From positions 124,001 to 188,000 of the forward strand of contig NZ_CP041405.1 in NCBI RefSeq assembly GCF_007066085.1: DNA of 64,000 nucleotides, read 5' to 3'. How positions within the stretch are numbered: the stretch's first letter is position 1; every line of letters starts with the position of its first letter. The stretch comes from Paenibacillus thiaminolyticus (GTDB lineage Bacteria; Bacillota; Bacilli; Paenibacillales; Paenibacillaceae). Of this stretch, positions 61,501 to 64,000 are shown piece by piece. The notes under the pieces are model-generated. The model was not told where the DNA came from and ran no database searches. It saw nothing but the letters and a program-made list of their open reading frames with translations. Position numbers and translations under genes: made by a program.

Positions 61501-61520
61501 CAAATGAGAAAGAAAGTTAA
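58509..61520 (+). CDS. Membrane-anchored KAP family P-loop NTPase, possible defence protein
   Basis: A 1003-residue protein. Four N-terminal membrane helices (about 15-43, 54-71, 89-108, 116-140) precede a KAP NTPase domain: Walker A GIDAPWGTGKST (196-207), Walker B KKIVIVVDDLDRL (311-323), with FIGDARKLKRLINTML typical of KAP proteins. The rest is a 500-residue helical region without a recognised domain. KAP NTPases include the phage-exclusion protein PifA and QatA of the Qat defence system; membrane insertions are characteristic. The gene is AT-richer than neighbours. GGTGGGG precedes ATG 58509. A defence role is inference. Confidence 0.8.
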   Translation: MLDTNDKREFMKINYYLLCKLFLFGVLLAELVLGGIEVILSFYCSSIHHQQEAWFWMIGALYLLIMMFCLVKREVWRHTRSIIRSGRYDLLLVFAAGMLSMFFIGGIGIGDLRNWVAALAWPHLAVLFSLPPVFCAAIAVRERQMNRMTRIYRDSSFISDKEGQSRHDDAFEFSEMAVRFAERVYNQGSPESLVFGIDAPWGTGKSTFVNLCKEHWDNHYHDKIIVYMFDPLRFENSDNLMEKFANGLLKVIKENFFAPELESLMAKYVKLLHDSNLSLSIMGFRFGLPFDKSSIDKTFDRLGMVLRSIDKKIVIVVDDLDRLTFSNIKEILFVIKKSFILPNLSYVLCYDTENLTALDHQKLDTEKINEFLEKFINIKTSLYIDYKLLLKYFTENTDKSLARNLLSNPELVAKAVEGLKDIFHSKEYDLYIPFIGDARKLKRLINTMLLLEVEQLDFSNSDFDKHDLIHLLIIYINYPNIFRKIYNTEAQGKRGFFSLIRKYDDDYPADDESHSEEDIYKNSTKYTVYLEGLTENQRFIVNKVFDAKQRLGSASHISQEQFTSYACFNGSKWSPGGRNLEQYLNLIIKVSRPAHTQQYKFYVNLKNELLHRTSITQVLQREEFSFSSGEANHEKIWRILINSPHSEYTPEKANEIISYALDSLPQYSSLDIHKMNIGFRSFTLIFFIAKLLNKIGWTDEEGQHWNNSDNHVIQIAEWIFGENQHRQDGILENLAAKERGILGLRDLLIFRLCCCADRGGDMFNLSRALSIHGGPDNPTEGTVNDIVIGEMREISQYIFRIFKNRYIDKEINIFDEVMGLAAEEICGRSYGYIQLQIPAKDFEKKLQRWKSKLLNFIIYQLGSTIYSNGIPCGYYNMQGDKDGQGINKSINSYLFNICFNPRLHAKGFDYFMDYLFINFETTFGHTKHRVPRLEGFLKVLDQERIKNYWIKHRDRIKGRQWNGEEKWMIGEDEASFTRHLEETYKVLDELIQRDDRPANEKES

Positions 61521-61628
61521 TTCCTCGGCTCGCGTATTCCAAGATATGTATTGAGAACGCATCGAATTGCCGATAAGGTAGAAGTAACGTCTAGTTGTAA
61601 CTGTTGAAGTCGAGAGAGGAGCTGCACG

Positions 61629-62786
61629 ATGAGCACAGAGAGAGAAGAATGGGCATTGGATGATGAACAGATTGAGGATCCTGCACATTTCCTGCTGCAC
61701 CGCGGGATGAGAGGGCTGTTCGAGGCGGAGGAGATCGTAGAGGGGGATTGTATCGTGATTCCTGCATGGGAGCTCACGATCCGTCCTCATGTGGCCAGAT
61801 GGTCCGAACAGTCCGTTATGCTGCAGTTTCATTTGAGTTCCCCGAAGTGGGATCGCGATATCATGGAAACGTCGGCAGGCATGGGCAGCAGCTTAAAAGA
61901 TGCTCTCGGCATGGCGATCGGAAGCTTTGCCTTCTCGTTAATGGAGGGTATCGCTTCCATGGAGCAAGACAGGGAGCCTGACGAGCTCCGCTCGGAATAC
62001 GGTGACACGATACATCATTGGAAAGTGTACAAGAGCAATGTCGTGGGTCTGGGCGAGTCTTCAGAAGACATGCGTGCAACCCCGTATTGGGAAGCGCTCA
62101 AGGATGAGATTGCGAAGCGGGTCGGCAATCAGAAGCTCTGTTACATCAAAATCTATGGCGCGAAGCATGGCGGCGATATTACCGGCGAATGCCGCATTAA
62201 TGATATTCCAAGCCCTGAACTTGGCCAGATCGTAGCCGATATCGTAAGCCAATGGCAAGTCGAAGGCTTTGCTTCCCAGAAGCAATTTATGTTGCTGCGG
62301 CAGTCCGAGGAGACGTACACGCCGTATCCTTATCAGGCCGAGGAGATCGCGGCCGCTGCACGCACCGCCGTGCAGATGTTCATGGAATGCGCTACGCAGG
62401 AGAAGTATGAAGACTTTCCGGAGCGCTTAGCAGAGCGCTTGCAGGATGCCAGCTTGGCGGAGGAGCTGTATTCATTTTTGCCGGAAATTTGTGCCGAGCA
62501 TGCCTTCGATACGCTGACCTATAACGAGGAGTGCTTGCTGTTTAGGGGCGAGGACTCATTCCCCGTTTATCGGACTCAGTTCGCCAGCTATTATATGATC
62601 GCTGCTGCTTTATTTGAGGGCTTTCGCACGGATCAATTTGATGATGAAGTGTATAGGCAGTACATCGGCACCAGTTCGATATACAGTGTGATTTGCCAAG
62701 CGAAAGAGGAGGGCGCGGATCTGGTGGAGCATGGCGGCGTGCTGACGCTTTCCTTCGGGATGTCCGACCGCTATCAGTTCAGATGA
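61629..62786 (+). CDS. DUF6348-like protein (tentative), following the KAP NTPase
   Basis: A 385-residue soluble, acidic protein. Blocks include EGDCIVIPAWELTIRPHVAR, LQFHLSSPKWDRDIMETSAG and DALGMAIGSFAFSLMEGIAS, which resemble the DUF6348 family as I recall it; the C-terminal part (PYQAEEIAAAARTAVQMFME onwards) looks like a second helical module with QFASYYMIAAALFEGFRTDQ. GAGGAG precedes the ATG. It lies about 110 bases after the KAP gene on the same strand, so a joint function is possible, but an independent immunity-type protein is equally likely. Confidence 0.6.
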   Translation: MSTEREEWALDDEQIEDPAHFLLHRGMRGLFEAEEIVEGDCIVIPAWELTIRPHVARWSEQSVMLQFHLSSPKWDRDIMETSAGMGSSLKDALGMAIGSFAFSLMEGIASMEQDREPDELRSEYGDTIHHWKVYKSNVVGLGESSEDMRATPYWEALKDEIAKRVGNQKLCYIKIYGAKHGGDITGECRINDIPSPELGQIVADIVSQWQVEGFASQKQFMLLRQSEETYTPYPYQAEEIAAAARTAVQMFMECATQEKYEDFPERLAERLQDASLAEELYSFLPEICAEHAFDTLTYNEECLLFRGEDSFPVYRTQFASYYMIAAALFEGFRTDQFDDEVYRQYIGTSSIYSVICQAKEEGADLVEHGGVLTLSFGMSDRYQFR

Positions 62787-62815
62787 ACAAGGGATGTGCG
62801 GGCATCCTTATAAGC

Positions 62816-62850
62816 AAAGCTCCTGTCTTACCTGCTGGCAGGAGCTTTTT
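62816..62850 (+). terminator. Terminator after the DUF6348-like gene
   Basis: AAAGCTCCTG (62816-62825) pairs with CAGGAGCTTT (62839-62848), followed by TT. Confidence 0.82.
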
Positions 62851-62918
62851 CTGTGGAGATATAGGTGATACGCACAAAGGGGGCAGCTGGACATCGCCCG
62901 CTCGCCCCTTGCAATATC

Positions 62919-63695
62919 TTAGTTAATTAATCCGGCATGCCGCAGTCCTTGGCGGATACCGCCTTCATCTACGGAAGAGGTAACATAATCAGCAAAAGGC
63001 AGCAGTTCCGGATGAGAATTGCCCATCGCAATCCCGAGACCAACTTGCTGAAGCATCTCCATGTCATTGAGTCCATCACCGAATGCGACGGCATTCTCCG
63101 GAGCCAGGTTCAATCGTTCCAGCATGGCTTTGATTCCGACGGCCTTGGAACCGCCCTTGATCAAGACGTCCATCGCTTTGGAATGCCAGCGGATCAAGCG
63201 AAGATCATCGAAGACGTTGTCATACAAATGCTCGTCCTGCGCTTCGCAATGCAGGAATACTTGATAGATATCCGCTTTGCTCCAGAACTCGGGATCATGG
63301 CCCGGCCGATCAATGCGGAGGGAATCGATAGCTTCCACGACGAAGGGATGCGCTTCGTCATTCGCGTAAAATTGCTCGCTGCCTTCAAACACGAGGGGAT
63401 GTCGATGGCGCCCCGCCAATTCCACAAGCTTCGCCACACTTTCGCGCGGAAGCGGGCGCTGATAGAGGGGTTCGCCTTTGTACACGACATAGGCCCCATT
63501 TAAGCTAACAAAAGACTCAATCTGAAGCTGCTCGGCAAGCGGCTTAAAGAAATAGGGGGCGCGCCCTGTGGCGATGACGGGTTCAATCCCGTTCTCTTTC
63601 AACTCTGCAATCGCCTCGACGGTGTCTTGCGGCACTCGCTTCTCATCATTGACCAATGTGCCATCGATGTCAAAAAATACAATGTTGTAACTCAT
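62919..63695 (-). CDS. Cof-type HAD hydrolase
   Basis: A 258-residue haloacid-dehalogenase-like phosphatase with the nucleophile motif FFDIDGTLVND (D9, D11), motif II VIATGRAPYF, the Lys of GGSKAVGIKAML and motif III VAFGDGLNDMEML. The C2B-type cap lies in the middle, as in Cof/YwpJ proteins, which remove phosphate from sugar phosphates or coenzyme intermediates. It ends close to the terminator on the opposite strand at 62816-62850. GGGAG lies 12 bases upstream of the ATG. Confidence 0.9.
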   Translation of the reverse strand: MSYNIVFFDIDGTLVNDEKRVPQDTVEAIAELKENGIEPVIATGRAPYFFKPLAEQLQIESFVSLNGAYVVYKGEPLYQRPLPRESVAKLVELAGRHRHPLVFEGSEQFYANDEAHPFVVEAIDSLRIDRPGHDPEFWSKADIYQVFLHCEAQDEHLYDNVFDDLRLIRWHSKAMDVLIKGGSKAVGIKAMLERLNLAPENAVAFGDGLNDMEMLQQVGLGIAMGNSHPELLPFADYVTSSVDEGGIRQGLRHAGLIN

Positions 63696-63860
63696 GTCAG
63701 GTCTCTGCTCCCATCTCTGTCTATATCAATGTTGTTCTGCTACCAGTGTAGCATTGATTCGGGTCTAGAATAAATAGCTTCGTTTGAACAATGTGTACCA
63801 AAGCTGAATTCAGTGCTGTTACTAAGAAACCGAGAATGAATAGAAAGGGCGAAAGGCCGT

Positions 63861-64000
63861 ATGAAGTCGAACCCATTATCCACGCGGGCGAAGGAATGGA
63901 TTCAGTTATGTGATAGAAGGACAACAACTACAGATTCACAAACAGTAAAGAGAGTGCTCCAACAGAATAGGATTCCTGTCTTCCAAGCATTGATCGATTT
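63861..64000 (+). CDS. 5' part of an unidentified gene cut by the window edge
   Basis: From ATG 63861, with GAAAGGCCGT just upstream, the frame stays open to the end of the window, giving 46 residues: MKSNPLSTRAKEWIQLCDRR followed by TTTTDSQTVKRVLQQNRIPV and FQALIDF. Composition is protein-like and helical. I do not recognise the family. A minus-strand frame over the same DNA lacks a ribosome binding site and is less likely. Confidence 0.5.
   Translation, partial: MKSNPLSTRAKEWIQLCDRRTTTTDSQTVKRVLQQNRIPVFQALID

Noticed and set aside
63721..63927. Minus-strand 68-codon open frame at the right end
   Set aside because: No ribosome binding site, overlaps a better supported plus-strand start at 63861, and shows no recognisable motif.

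Overview
The window looks like a chromosomal segment of a spore-former-type Firmicute, most likely Paenibacillus or a close relative. The grounds are AGGAGG-type ribosome binding sites, TTG and GTG starts, moderate-to-high GC, and a gene set typical of that group: nrdI-nrdE-nrdF, brnQ behind a T-box leader, acuA, an AmpS-type aminopeptidase, a YoaR/VanW-like protein and NRPS relics. No rRNA, tRNA, CRISPR array, complete insertion sequence or intact prophage was seen. Species cannot be assigned from the sequence alone.

Layout. 1-2.1 kb: tail of an unidentified gene, a FecB/BtuF-type lipoprotein and a CbiW-like ferredoxin, then a hexanucleotide repeat and the first copy (A) of a dispersed intergenic element. 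2.1-3.5 kb: TetR plus a paired SMR exporter with two matching operators. 3.5-6.5 kb: an unknown secreted protein, a VanW-domain protein and a GNAT. 6.5-12.1 kb: an AT-rich accessory stretch with an unknown LemA-like/membrane gene pair, a SUKH-HEAT protein, pseudogenes and an orphan response regulator whose kinase survives only as a stub. 12.1-14.9 kb: sulfide detoxification pair (sulfide:quinone reductase and a CstB-like persulfide dioxygenase-rhodanese). 15-19.2 kb: secreted proteins, gene fragments, a tandem degenerate repeat and an inverted copy of the dispersed element. 19.2-23.5 kb: a minus-strand TetR / amino-acid ABC transporter / M24 peptidase operon with a clear promoter and a 20-bp palindromic operator. 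23.8-26.3 kb: small enzymes and ampS. 26.4-32.6 kb: a Fur-box-preceded AraC regulator and a five-gene Nik/Cnt-type ABC importer. 33-36.9 kb: class Ib ribonucleotide reductase with two NrdR boxes. 37-41 kb: brnQ with its T-box leader, then a PLP decarboxylase. 41-46 kb: an MFS protein with a YbtPQ/IrtAB-like ABC pair. 46-48.7 kb: a three-gene membrane/GMC dehydrogenase unit. 48.9-51.6 kb: four clustered immunity-type genes without a visible toxin. 51.6-56.6 kb: acuA, then a graveyard of fragments including NRPS condensation and thioesterase relics around an intact TetR-MFS pair. 57-64 kb: an M48 peptidase, a 1003-residue membrane KAP NTPase, a DUF6348-like protein, a HAD hydrolase and a gene cut by the window edge.

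Functional themes are metal and siderophore handling (the FecB-like protein, the Fur-controlled importer, the ABC half-transporter pair), sulfide detoxification, deoxynucleotide supply, and conflict or immunity genes. The best candidates for undescribed biology are the LemA-like/membrane pair at 6.9-8.7 kb, the membrane-anchored KAP NTPase at 58.5-61.5 kb, the toxin-less immunity array, and the dispersed intergenic repeat (four copies, one inverted). Two genes whose only well-placed start appears to be AUC also merit attention. All functional calls come from reading motifs by eye; no database search was run.
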